Part shown: positions 44,485 to 52,588 of the stretch, in pieces
Numbering within the stretch: position 1 is the first letter of the stretch
Layout of the letters: each line of letters starts with the position of its first letter
Source of the DNA: Sphingomonas kyeonggiensis
GTDB taxonomy: Bacteria > Pseudomonadota > Alphaproteobacteria > Sphingomonadales > Sphingomonadaceae
DNA: 64,000 bases
Direction: 5' to 3'
Assembly (NCBI RefSeq): GCF_030812785.1
Contig: NZ_JAUSTJ010000001.1
Coordinates: 496,001 to 560,000 of the forward strand
Program-made: the position numbers and the translations under genes
The notes under the pieces: model-generated
Seen by the model: only the letters and a program-made list of their open reading frames with translations
Told to the model about the DNA's origin: nothing
Databases searched by the model: none

Positions 44485-45315
44485 CTAACTCACGAAGCTG
44501 GAGGCGAGCGAGCCCATGGTCAGCGCCCATCCGTCGACCAAGACGAAGAGCAGCAGCTTGAAGGGCAGGGAGATGATCGTCGGCGACATCATCATCATGC
44601 CGAGCGCCATCAGCACGGTGGCGACGACGAGATCGATGACGATGAAGGGCAGGAAGATCAGGAAGCCGATCTGGAAGGCGGTCTTGAGCTCGCTGGTGAC
44701 GAAGGCGGGGAGCAGCACCGAGAAGGGCACGTCGGCCGGCTTCGCATAGGGACCGCTCTTGGCCATCTGGGCGAACATGGTGACGTCCTTGGTGCGGGTC
44801 TGCTTGATCATGAAGCCGTGCAGCGCCTCGCCCGACTTGGCGATCATCTCGCTCGCGCCGATCTTGCCGGCCGAATAGGGCTGGATCGCAGTCGTGTTCA
44901 TCGTGCCCAGCGTCGGCGCCATCACGAAGAAGCTGAGGAACAGTGCCAGGCCGATCAGCACCTGGTTGGGCGGGGTCTGCTGGAGGCCGAGGGCCTGGCG
45001 GAGCAGGGCGAGCACGATGATGATCCGGGTGAAGCTGGTCATCATCAGCAGGATGCCCGGCAGCACCGAGAGCAGGCCCATGATGATGAGGACCTGCAGC
45101 GACAGGCTCAGCGGGGCATTGCCGCCGCCAAGGTCGCCGAGCGCGCGATCGACTGCGTCGCCGACGCCCGGGGTGGCGACCGGAGCCGGCACCGCCGGCG
45201 CGGCACCCTGCGCGAAGGCCGGGAAGGCGAACAGCACGAGGAAGGCCAGGATGCCGATGAACAGCGCCGCGCGGCCCCCGACCGTGCGCGGGGCGGAGAC
45301 GATCGCGCGGGTCAT
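44485..45315 (-). CDS. fliP: Flagellar export gate protein FliP
   Basis: A 276-residue FliP with a cleavable-type leader (ILAFLVLFAFPAFAQ), a short Pro/Ala periplasmic stretch, and the conserved membrane part (SFTRIIIVLALLRQALG, PPNQVLIGLALFL, GFLIFLPFIVIDLVV). Five copies form the entry of the export channel. Its ATG overlaps the fliO stop (ATGA). Confidence 0.95.
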   Translation of the reverse strand: MTRAIVSAPRTVGGRAALFIGILAFLVLFAFPAFAQGAAPAVPAPVATPGVGDAVDRALGDLGGGNAPLSLSLQVLIIMGLLSVLPGILLMMTSFTRIIIVLALLRQALGLQQTPPNQVLIGLALFLSFFVMAPTLGTMNTTAIQPYSAGKIGASEMIAKSGEALHGFMIKQTRTKDVTMFAQMAKSGPYAKPADVPFSVLLPAFVTSELKTAFQIGFLIFLPFIVIDLVVATVLMALGMMMMSPTIISLPFKLLLFVLVDGWALTMGSLASSFVS

Positions 45316-45560
45316 TGCTGCTTGTCCACCAAGGTGACGCCGCTGCGGCTCACCGAGACGAGCAGCTTCTGCCCTTCGAACTCGATGACGGCGAGGCGCA
45401 GGCTCGGGGAGAGCATCATCGTCTCCTTGAGCTGCACCATGCGGGTCTGCTGGTTCTTGGGCAGGCGCGATTCGAGCTTGCGCCAGGCATAGAGGCAACC
45501 GACCAGCAGGCCGCAGACGAGCGGCAGCAGCACGATCAGCTTGATGATGTACCAGGTCAT
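45312..45560 (-). CDS. fliO: Flagellar export protein FliO
   Basis: An 82-residue protein: one N-terminal membrane helix (about 4-25) and a short basic/hydrophobic cytoplasmic domain (RLAVIEFEGQKLLVSVSRSG) of the FliO type. FliO helps FliP assemble. It is shorter than many homologues. It lies 4 bp after fliN and overlaps fliP. Confidence 0.85.
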   Translation of the reverse strand: MTWYIIKLIVLLPLVCGLLVGCLYAWRKLESRLPKNQQTRMVQLKETMMLSPSLRLAVIEFEGQKLLVSVSRSGVTLVDKQQ

Positions 45561-45564
45561 GGGA

Positions 45565-45861
45565 TCAGCGGCCCGCGCGCTTGTCCGGGCTGACCAGCTC
45601 GGTCATCCGCACGCCGAACTTCTCGCCGACCGTGACGACCTCGCCGCGGCCGATCAGCGTGCCGTTGACGAACACGTCGAGCAGCTCGTTGGCCTCACGA
45701 TCGAGCTCGATCACGCTGCTCTCGCCGAGCGCGAGCAGCTCGCGCAGGGTCAGGCGGGTCGAGCCGATCTCGACGGTCAGCTTGACGTCGACGTCCTGCA
45801 ACAGCCGGAAATTGGCGGCGACGGCAGAGTCGACCGGGAATGCGGTCGTCATGTCGTTCAT
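45565..45861 (-). CDS. fliN: Flagellar motor switch protein FliN
   Basis: A 98-residue SpoA-domain protein: VDVKLTVEIGSTRLTLRELL and VFVNGTLIGRGEVVTV are the C-ring fold signatures. It forms the bottom of the C-ring with FliM and takes part in CheY response and substrate docking. Start chosen at MNDMTTAFPV because its ATG overlaps the fliM stop. Confidence 0.95.
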   Translation of the reverse strand: MNDMTTAFPVDSAVAANFRLLQDVDVKLTVEIGSTRLTLRELLALGESSVIELDREANELLDVFVNGTLIGRGEVVTVGEKFGVRMTELVSPDKRAGR

Positions 45862-46805
45862 TGGAAGTCCTCTGCGTTGATCTCTTCGAGCGAAGTGAGG
45901 CGGACCGCGGCGCGGCCGTTGGCGGTGCCGACAAGGCCGGTGCCGAGGCGGCGCTTCGCCACCATCACCGGAACCTCGGGGCCGAAATCGATCGGGATGA
46001 TGTCGCCTTCCTTGAGCTCGAGCAGGCGGCCGAGCTGCATGGTCGGTTCGGCAAGCACCGAGCGGACCGGCAGGGTCACTGCCATCACGGCTCGCGTAAG
46101 ACCCGAGCGCCATTCGGGCTCGACCCCGTCCTTCGGCCCATGGACCTTGACCATCAGCGCGGCGCCGTGCGGCTTCAGAGCGGCGACGGGATAGAGAATG
46201 TCGAAGAAATGCGGGCGGCCCTCGCCCTCGGCCAGGCCGAAGCGGGTGACGACCACCGGATCGTCGGCGCCGAGATCGGGCGCGGCGGCGAGATTCGCCG
46301 CGCCCTCGGCCCGGAAGACGACGCGCGACAGCGGCTCCCAGGCCTTGTCGAGCAGCCCGGCGGCCGACTGGGCAAGCCGGCCGACCAGCGCCTCGGCGGC
46401 GAGGGTGAACTCGCCCGGCAGCGGGTTCGGCGCTTCGCCGTCGCCACCGAAGAATGCGTCGAGCATCTCGAAGACCAGCCCAGCCTCGAGCACGAACTGG
46501 GCGCGCGAACGGGCATTGCCCATCGCCAGCGGCTGCCAGGCGGAAAGCATGCCGCCGCGCTCGGCCTTGTAGTCGGCGAAGCGCTGGACCGAGAGCGGCT
46601 CGGCCCAGGCGCGGAGATCCTTGCGAAGCAAGCCCTCAAAGGCGCCCTTCAACGACTTGGCCAGACGCGCGCTCAGATGCTGCAGCGTGACCAGATCGCC
46701 GAACGGATTCAGGTTGGCCGTCCCCAGTACCGGCGCGTGTTCCGCGCTGGTCCGGGGGCGTTCCCGCCGATCGGCTGAGCCGTCTGGTGAAGGGCTGTTA
46801 ACCAT
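45858..46805 (-). CDS. fliM: Flagellar motor switch protein FliM
   Basis: A 315-residue protein: N-terminal flexible stretch, middle CheC-like domain (about 40-225) and C-terminal SpoA domain (about 235-310, LGRLLELKEGDIIPIDFG). The usual LSQxEIDALL CheY-binding peptide at the N-terminus is not obvious; the first residues read MVNSPSPDGSADRRER. The switch mechanism may therefore use a diverged N-terminus. It overlaps fliN by 4 bp. Confidence 0.9.
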   Translation of the reverse strand: MVNSPSPDGSADRRERPRTSAEHAPVLGTANLNPFGDLVTLQHLSARLAKSLKGAFEGLLRKDLRAWAEPLSVQRFADYKAERGGMLSAWQPLAMGNARSRAQFVLEAGLVFEMLDAFFGGDGEAPNPLPGEFTLAAEALVGRLAQSAAGLLDKAWEPLSRVVFRAEGAANLAAAPDLGADDPVVVTRFGLAEGEGRPHFFDILYPVAALKPHGAALMVKVHGPKDGVEPEWRSGLTRAVMAVTLPVRSVLAEPTMQLGRLLELKEGDIIPIDFGPEVPVMVAKRRLGTGLVGTANGRAAVRLTSLEEINAEDFQ

Positions 46806-46811
46806 GCCCGT

Positions 46812-47438
46812 TCACTGAACGATGAAATTGGTAAAGTAGACGTTACTAACCCCGCCAAAACCTTCCTTTTCCTTCAAAACGCCGTTGATCGCCTTGGCGA
46901 GGCGGTCCTGGATGTGGCGCTTGCCCTCCGCGGTGAACACCTCGTCCTCGGTGGTCTCGCCCAGCGCCATCAGCACGGCCGAGCGGATCGCGATCTCGTG
47001 CGTCTTGATGTTCTCGAGGACCCGCTCGTCATAGGGCGTCGACACGGCGATGCCGACCTGGACGAAATGGACGCTGTCCTGGAGATTCGAGGTGAACTCC
47101 TTCTCCATCGGATAATAGGAGGAAGCGTATTTGTCGCCGCCCTCGCCCTTTGGCGTGGGCTTGCCGCCATGGCCGGGCGCTTCGCCCTCGCCTTCGCCGC
47201 CATGGCCACCCTCGCCACCGCCCTTCAGCGAGGCGCGCTTCTCCTCGCTCTTGGGCACGAGATGCGGCTCATCGGCGCCCTCGGCATGCGCCGCAGCGCT
47301 GAACCAGCCGGCCTGCATGCCATAGAATGCCGCGCCCCCGCCGCCGCCGAGCAGCAGCACCGGCAGGCCCACGAGCAGCAGCAGCTTGCCCTTTTTCTTC
47401 TTCGGCGCAGCGGCGCCCGCGTCCTTGATATCGCTCAT
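46812..47438 (-). CDS. fliL: Flagellar basal-body protein FliL
   Basis: A 208-residue FliL: short Lys-rich cytoplasmic part, one membrane helix (about 18-40), a His/Gly/Glu-rich linker (about 50-105) and the conserved C-terminal periplasmic domain (ending VSNVYFTNFIVQ). FliL rings surround stator units and stabilise them under load. The charged linker is longer than in many homologues. 18 bp after fliK and 6 bp before fliM. Confidence 0.92.
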   Translation of the reverse strand: MSDIKDAGAAAPKKKKGKLLLLVGLPVLLLGGGGGAAFYGMQAGWFSAAAHAEGADEPHLVPKSEEKRASLKGGGEGGHGGEGEGEAPGHGGKPTPKGEGGDKYASSYYPMEKEFTSNLQDSVHFVQVGIAVSTPYDERVLENIKTHEIAIRSAVLMALGETTEDEVFTAEGKRHIQDRLAKAINGVLKEKEGFGGVSNVYFTNFIVQ

Positions 47439-47456
47439 CGTCTATCTCCGCGGATC

Positions 47457-48932
47457 TCAGGCGATCCGTTCGTCATCCTGGGTGGAAGTCTGGGCCTCGC
47501 GGCGCGCGCCGGGCGGCGCCGAGGGCTGGTGGCGGTTGGGCGCGGCGTCCTGGCGCTGGCCCTGGTTCATCTGCGGATTGGCATTGCCGGCGCCGGTTCC
47601 GGTCGCGTTCGATTCGACGCTGGTCGAGCCGAGGCGGATGCCGCGCTCCTGGGCGATCTCGGCCAGCTTGGGCTGGGCATCGGCGATCAGCTGGCGGGCG
47701 GACTGGGTATCGGTGTTGAACTGGACATGGATGCTGCCCGAATCGTCCTGGCGGATCGCGATATCGACCTTGCCCAGCGCCTCGGGCATCAGGCTGAGCC
47801 GGGTCTCGCGGGCCGGACCGGCGCCCTGCAGCGTCTCGATCCGGTCGATCATCTTCGACGTCCACTCCTGGTGGCGCATGTCGAGCGCGACATCCTGGCC
47901 CTGGCCGGTGGCAGCGACGGCGGTGGCGGACTGTGCGCCGGTCGCCGGCGCGGCGAGCGTCGAGAGATCGATCTGCGGGTCGCTCGACGTGCTGGTAGCG
48001 ACGGCACGCGTGGCGGGCCGATCGAACGCGGCGAAGATCTGGTCGGCGACCGACGGGGACGGCGGCACGGTCGCGGTCGGAGCCGGCTGGAGCGGGGCCG
48101 GAGTCACATCGGCGATCGACAGCTTCTCCTGCGGTGCCGGCTTGTCGGTCGTGATGCGTACCACCGGCGCTTCGGCAGCGGCCTGGCGCAGTTCGCGCGG
48201 CGGCTGGGCGAGAATGGGCTGCGGGGTGGTATCGGTAGCGGTGTCGCTGATGGCGGCAGGCGCGATGCCGGTACCGGCCATGGGTGCCTCCACCACAGGA
48301 TCGGCCGGCGCAACAGCGACTGCCGAAGCCGCGACCTTGGGCTGGCCGGCGGTGTTGCGTGGTACCGGCTGCGGCCGGGCCTCGGGGAGGATCGCCGGTG
48401 CGGGAGTTGTGGCAGTAGCTGTCGTGGGTGTAACGATGGGCTTGGGCACCTCGGCCTTCGCCTCGGGTGCGGCTTTACCGGTTTCCGCGATCGGACCCAC
48501 GGGCAGCTGAGCTTCGCCACCCGCGCGCTTGCCGCCGGTCTCGACGGTCACGTCCGACACGGCTTCCGCCTTGGCCTCAGGCGAGGCAACCGGCGGCGTG
48601 ACGGCGAACCAGGCGAAGGCGGGCGGCGGCGCGTCCTCGGCGGTCGCGTCCTCCTTGTCGTCCGTGTCCGACCCCGGCTGTTCCTCGCCCTTGCCGTCGA
48701 GGCCGAGCACGGCATCCGGCAATTCCTTGCCGTCGCCGGCAAGATCCTGCCCCTTCGGCAGCGCGATTGCCGCGTCCGCCAGCTTGCCCTGGGGCGCGGC
48801 GGCATGGGCCGCGATCTTTGGCATCAGCGCACCCATGGCCAGCGCAAAGCCGCTCACATCCACGGAAATCGCGGCGTTCGGCTTGGCGGGATCCACGGCG
48901 ATGCCGGGAAGTGCGATGGTGAGATGGATCAA
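47457..48932 (-). CDS. fliK: Flagellar hook-length control protein FliK
   Basis: A protein of about 491 residues with a long Pro/Ala/Thr/Val-rich central ruler region and the conserved FliK C-terminal domain (LRLMPEALG-type motif, here TRLSLMPEALGKVDIAIR), then a Gln-rich tail. It measures hook length and triggers the FlhB switch. The start is uncertain: TTG 48932 with a GGGGG site upstream was chosen; the open frame continues to 49040 into the fliJ coding sequence. Confidence 0.85.
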   Translation of the reverse strand: MIHLTIALPGIAVDPAKPNAAISVDVSGFALAMGALMPKIAAHAAAPQGKLADAAIALPKGQDLAGDGKELPDAVLGLDGKGEEQPGSDTDDKEDATAEDAPPPAFAWFAVTPPVASPEAKAEAVSDVTVETGGKRAGGEAQLPVGPIAETGKAAPEAKAEVPKPIVTPTTATATTPAPAILPEARPQPVPRNTAGQPKVAASAVAVAPADPVVEAPMAGTGIAPAAISDTATDTTPQPILAQPPRELRQAAAEAPVVRITTDKPAPQEKLSIADVTPAPLQPAPTATVPPSPSVADQIFAAFDRPATRAVATSTSSDPQIDLSTLAAPATGAQSATAVAATGQGQDVALDMRHQEWTSKMIDRIETLQGAGPARETRLSLMPEALGKVDIAIRQDDSGSIHVQFNTDTQSARQLIADAQPKLAEIAQERGIRLGSTSVESNATGTGAGNANPQMNQGQRQDAAPNRHQPSAPPGARREAQTSTQDDERIA

Positions 48933-48966
48933 GTTCGAGCCCCCGTGACACGTGTTCACGGCGTAC

Positions 48967-49392
48967 TCAGCAAATATCGTGCCGGTTTTTGCCCATGGGT
49001 GGAAGCTGTTCGAGCTCGCGCAGCGCCTTGAGCGCGGCATCGGCTTCGGCGCGGGTGATCAGCTTCTCGATCGCATTCTGGTCGCGCCGCGCCTCGCGGG
49101 TGGCGGTGCGGGCGATCTCGAGGCTTTGCTCGGCGACTTCGACACGCTTGTCAGCGGCGAAGGCGGACTGGTGGAGCCGATCGCGGAAATGCGCGGCGGC
49201 GGCGAGGCTGGAGGCGGATTCGGACGCACTCGGCGCCGGCGCGACATTCGCGGCGAGACTGGCGATGCGGTCGCGCAGCTTCGCTTCCTGATCGACCTTG
49301 GCGAGCGCGCGGACTTCGTCTGCGCGGACCAGGTCGAGCTGGAGCGTGCGGACGCGCAGCAGGCGATCGAGCTTTTTTACGGAGCGGGGCAT
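48967..49392 (-). CDS. fliJ: Flagellar export chaperone/stalk protein FliJ
   Basis: A 141-residue, almost entirely coiled-coil protein (RLLRVRTLQLDLVRADEVR...; Leu/Ala/Arg heptads from residue 5 to 130). Size, composition and location between fliI and fliK fit FliJ, the central stalk of the FliI ATPase ring. Sequence conservation in this family is low, so the call depends on context. R8 separates it from fliI. Confidence 0.82.
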   Translation of the reverse strand: MPRSVKKLDRLLRVRTLQLDLVRADEVRALAKVDQEAKLRDRIASLAANVAPAPSASESASSLAAAAHFRDRLHQSAFAADKRVEVAEQSLEIARTATREARRDQNAIEKLITRAEADAALKALRELEQLPPMGKNRHDIC

Positions 49393-49399
49393 CTAGATG

Positions 49400-49497
49400 T
49401 TCCCCGGCGAAGGCCGGGGCCTAGTTGCCACGTCGTTCGAGAGGTTCCCGCGCCAGCGATAGTGCGCCGAAACTGGGCCCCGGCCTTCGCCGGGGAA
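49400..49497. repeat. Palindromic repeat R8 inside the flagellar operon (fliI-fliJ)
   Basis: TTCCCCGGCGAAGGCCGGGG and CCCCGGCCTTCGCCGGGGAA are exact inverted copies, extended by CCTAGTT/AACTGGG. It fills most of the 133 bp between fliI and fliJ. Same family as R9. Confidence 0.9.
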
Positions 49498-49525
49498 AAG
49501 GCTAGGGGAGATGGGAGGGACTACA

Positions 49526-50854
49526 TCACCCATGGCCGAAGACGCCGACCAGTTCGGTCACCGCGTCGGGCAGGGTGACGATCTCGTCCGAACCCTGGCG
49601 GATATATTCCATCACTGCCGGATGGCAGGCGATCGCCGCGTCGATCTCGGGATCGGCGCCGGCGCGATAGGCGCCCATCAGGACGAGATCGCGATTCTCC
49701 TCATAGGTCGCGAGATGGCGGCGCAGCACGCGGGCCGCGGCGACATGCTCGCGCGGCGCGATGTCGGTCATCACGCGGCTGACCGAGGGGCCGAGGTCGA
49801 TCGCCGGATAGACGCCGCGCTCGGCGAGCGCGCGGCTCAGCACGATATGGCCGTCGAGAATCGAGCGTGCCGAATCCACCACCGGATCATTGCCGTCGTC
49901 GCCGTCCGCCAGCACGGTGTAGATCGCCGTGATCGATCCGCCGGTGTGCACGTCGGTGCCGGCGCGTTCGATCAGGCTGGGCAGCATCGCGATGGCCGAA
50001 GGCGGATAGCCGCGCGCCGAGGCCGGCTCGCCCAGCGCCAGGCCGATCTCGCGGCCGGCATGGGCGACGCGGGTGAGCGAATCCATGATGAGGAGGACCT
50101 TCTTGCCCTCGGCGCGGAACGCCTCGGCAATGGCGGTGGCGCGCAGCGCGCCGCGGATGCGCAGCACCGGCGAGTGATTGGCAGGCACCGCGACGACCAC
50201 CGAGCGCGCACGGGCGGCGCCGGCCACCTTGGTCTCGAGGAAGTCGGCGACTTCGCGCGAGCGCTCGCCGATCAGCCCGATGACGATCATGTCGGCTTGC
50301 GCCGCACGCACCATCATGCCGAGCAGCACCGACTTGCCGACGCCCGAGCCGGCCATGATGCCGACGCGCTGGCCCTGGCCGATGGTGAGCAGCCCGTTGA
50401 TCGCGCGGACGCCGACATCGAGCGGCTGAAGAACCCTTCCACGGTCGAGCGGCGACTGGAGCTTGCCGGCGAGCGGCCACTTGCCCGCGCCGCGGATCGG
50501 GCCGAGCCCGTCGATAGGCTTGCCCGAGCCGTCGACGACGCGGCCGAGCATCGCGGCACCGACTTCCGCCTCGCCCGGCGCGCCGATCGGGCGGACCGGG
50601 GCGTTGGGGAGCAGGGCAGCGGGCCCGCCCAGGTTCATCAGCAGCGTCTTGCCCGAGCGAAAGCCGATCACCTCGGCCTCGACCCGGCTCTCGCCATCGC
50701 CGATCGCGCAGACAGTGCCGACCGGCAGCTGCAGGCCGACGGCCTCCATCAGCAGCCCGTCATAGGACGAGAGGCGGCCGGAGATGCGCGGGCGCGGCGC
50801 GAAATCGCCGCAGCGCAGGCCCTCCAGATAGTCTTCGGTGAACAGGTTCAGCAT
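49526..50854 (-). CDS. fliI: Flagellum-specific ATPase FliI
   Basis: A 442-residue F1-beta-like ATPase: Walker A AGSGVGKS (about residues 163-170), Walker B with VLLIMDSLTR (about 244-253), and RGYPPSAIAMLPSLIERAG-type catalytic region in the family position. It energises export and unloads chaperones. The start ATG 50854 overlaps the fliH stop (ATGCTGA), so the longer open frame is not used. Confidence 0.96.
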   Translation of the reverse strand: MLNLFTEDYLEGLRCGDFAPRPRISGRLSSYDGLLMEAVGLQLPVGTVCAIGDGESRVEAEVIGFRSGKTLLMNLGGPAALLPNAPVRPIGAPGEAEVGAAMLGRVVDGSGKPIDGLGPIRGAGKWPLAGKLQSPLDRGRVLQPLDVGVRAINGLLTIGQGQRVGIMAGSGVGKSVLLGMMVRAAQADMIVIGLIGERSREVADFLETKVAGAARARSVVVAVPANHSPVLRIRGALRATAIAEAFRAEGKKVLLIMDSLTRVAHAGREIGLALGEPASARGYPPSAIAMLPSLIERAGTDVHTGGSITAIYTVLADGDDGNDPVVDSARSILDGHIVLSRALAERGVYPAIDLGPSVSRVMTDIAPREHVAAARVLRRHLATYEENRDLVLMGAYRAGADPEIDAAIACHPAVMEYIRQGSDEIVTLPDAVTELVGVFGHG

Positions 50855-51579
50855 ACGGGCGGAATCGGCACGCGATCGATCGCCTGGGCGAGCTGCTCGA
50901 GCCACAGATCGGGGCCGTCCTCGACGATGGTCGATGCGCTCTCGATCACGAAGCCGCCGCGCTGGACATGCGGGTCGCCGACCGGGAACACGCTGGCGGG
51001 CAGCTTGCCCTGGACGAAGGCGACATCGTCGGGATGGAGGCGGAGCAGCGCGGACTCGGCACTGTCGGCAAGCAGATCGATCGCGGCGTTGATCCGCTGG
51101 GCGAGGACATCAGGCGCGACGCCGACTTCGCCGACCAGCTTGGTGACGAGGTGCAGCACGGTCTGGCGCAGCTGGCCGGCCATCCGATCGCGATCGAAAT
51201 GCGCGCCGGTGGCGAGTGCGGCCGAGACCTGATCGAGCAGGGCCGTTTCGCGCGCGCGGACGGCTTCGGCCTCGACCAGTGCCGCGGCATGGCCCTCGGC
51301 GAACCCCGCCTCGTGCGCCGCGGCGATCGGATCGATGAACGGCCCGGGCTCGGCGGCATGCTGGGTATCGGCCGAGAAGGGATCCCAGCCTTCGGTGGGG
51401 TTGGCCTGCGGATTGGCGGGCGCGAAGTGGCGCGGCTGGGCCGGCGCTTCCTCGAACACGCGGCGGCCGATCCGGTCGACTTCCGACGGCGCGAAGCCGA
51501 CGCCGTCGCCAAAGGCACGGGCCAGGACATGCTCGGCGGCGCGGATCCGCCCGGAAAAGCCCGGCGCGAAATCAGACAT
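50848..51579 (-). CDS. fliH: Flagellar export regulator FliH
   Basis: A 243-residue FliH: Pro/Ala-rich N-terminus (about 1-85), a helical region, then the conserved C-terminal V-type ATPase E-subunit-like domain (RLHPDDVAFVQGKLPA). FliH binds FliI and links it to the C-ring. It overlaps fliG by 8 bp and fliI by 7 bp. Confidence 0.88.
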   Translation of the reverse strand: MSDFAPGFSGRIRAAEHVLARAFGDGVGFAPSEVDRIGRRVFEEAPAQPRHFAPANPQANPTEGWDPFSADTQHAAEPGPFIDPIAAAHEAGFAEGHAAALVEAEAVRARETALLDQVSAALATGAHFDRDRMAGQLRQTVLHLVTKLVGEVGVAPDVLAQRINAAIDLLADSAESALLRLHPDDVAFVQGKLPASVFPVGDPHVQRGGFVIESASTIVEDGPDLWLEQLAQAIDRVPIPPVC

Positions 51580-52588
51580 AGTCGTCGTCCCCGCCCTTTG
51601 ACGGCATCTGGATCGTGCCGTCCTTCACCAGCCCGCGCGCAATCGCGATCATCGCCTTCTGCGCATCGAGCACATCGGCCATCTTCATCGGGCCGAGCGA
51701 CTCCATCTCGTCGCGGATGCCGTCGGCGGCACGGCTCGACATGCAGCCGAGGAAACGCTCGCGGACCTCTTCCTCGACGCCCTTCAGCGACTTGACCAGG
51801 ATATTGGTGTCGATGTTGCGGATCAGGGTCGACAGGTTCTTGTCGTCGAGCTCGAGCAGATTGTCGAAGACGAACATCGCCTCCTCGATCGCGCGGGCAA
51901 CCTCGCGATCGATCTTGGCGAGCTTGGGCATGACGCGCTGCTCGGTGATCTTGCGGGCGCCCGAGAGGATCTTCGCGGCTTCACGCGTGCCGCCGAGCTG
52001 GAGCCCACCGCTCGACTTGCGGCCACCCATGCCGGCGCGGCCCTGGAGCATCGTCTTCAGCGTCTCGATCGCCTCCGGCGGTACCGGGCCGAGCTTGGCG
52101 ATGCGGCGCAGGATCTGCGGCTGCGCGACCTCGGGCAGATGCTCGAACACCTTGGCGGCGATATCGGGATCGAGATTGGCGAGCAGCACCGCGGCGATCT
52201 GCGGATGCTCGTTCTCGATCATCCCGGCGATCTCCTCGGGCTCGAACCAGTCGAGCCATTCGATCGAGGCCGCCTGGCTGGCCGGCATCACCCGGGCCAG
52301 CACGCCCGAGGCACGCTCGGGGCCGAGCGCCTTGGTCATGATGCTCTCGATCTTCGGCGCCGGATCGAAGGTGACGCCGGTGCGCTCGCGCGCCTTGAAC
52401 ACGAAGTCGTCGAGGACGATCTCGACTTCGGCCTCGCTGACATCGGCGACGTTGAACATCGCCTTGCCGAGCGAGCGGACCTCTTCCGGATCGAGCTTCT
52501 GGAGGATGGCGGCCGCCTCCTCCTCGCCGACCAGCATCATCAGGACGGCGGCGCGTTCGACGCCGTTGAAGCTGCGGATGGCGTTCAT
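51572..52588 (-). CDS. fliG: Flagellar motor switch protein FliG
   Basis: A 338-residue FliG with all three domains. The N-terminal domain binds FliF, the middle domain carries the EHPQ motif (IENEHPQIAAVLL), and the C-terminal torque domain has charged residues (MFVFDNLLELDDKNLSTLIRN in part) facing MotA. Overlaps fliF by 4 bp (ATGA). The last residues GGDDDYV are acidic. Confidence 0.95.
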   Translation of the reverse strand: MNAIRSFNGVERAAVLMMLVGEEEAAAILQKLDPEEVRSLGKAMFNVADVSEAEVEIVLDDFVFKARERTGVTFDPAPKIESIMTKALGPERASGVLARVMPASQAASIEWLDWFEPEEIAGMIENEHPQIAAVLLANLDPDIAAKVFEHLPEVAQPQILRRIAKLGPVPPEAIETLKTMLQGRAGMGGRKSSGGLQLGGTREAAKILSGARKITEQRVMPKLAKIDREVARAIEEAMFVFDNLLELDDKNLSTLIRNIDTNILVKSLKGVEEEVRERFLGCMSSRAADGIRDEMESLGPMKMADVLDAQKAMIAIARGLVKDGTIQMPSKGGDDDYV

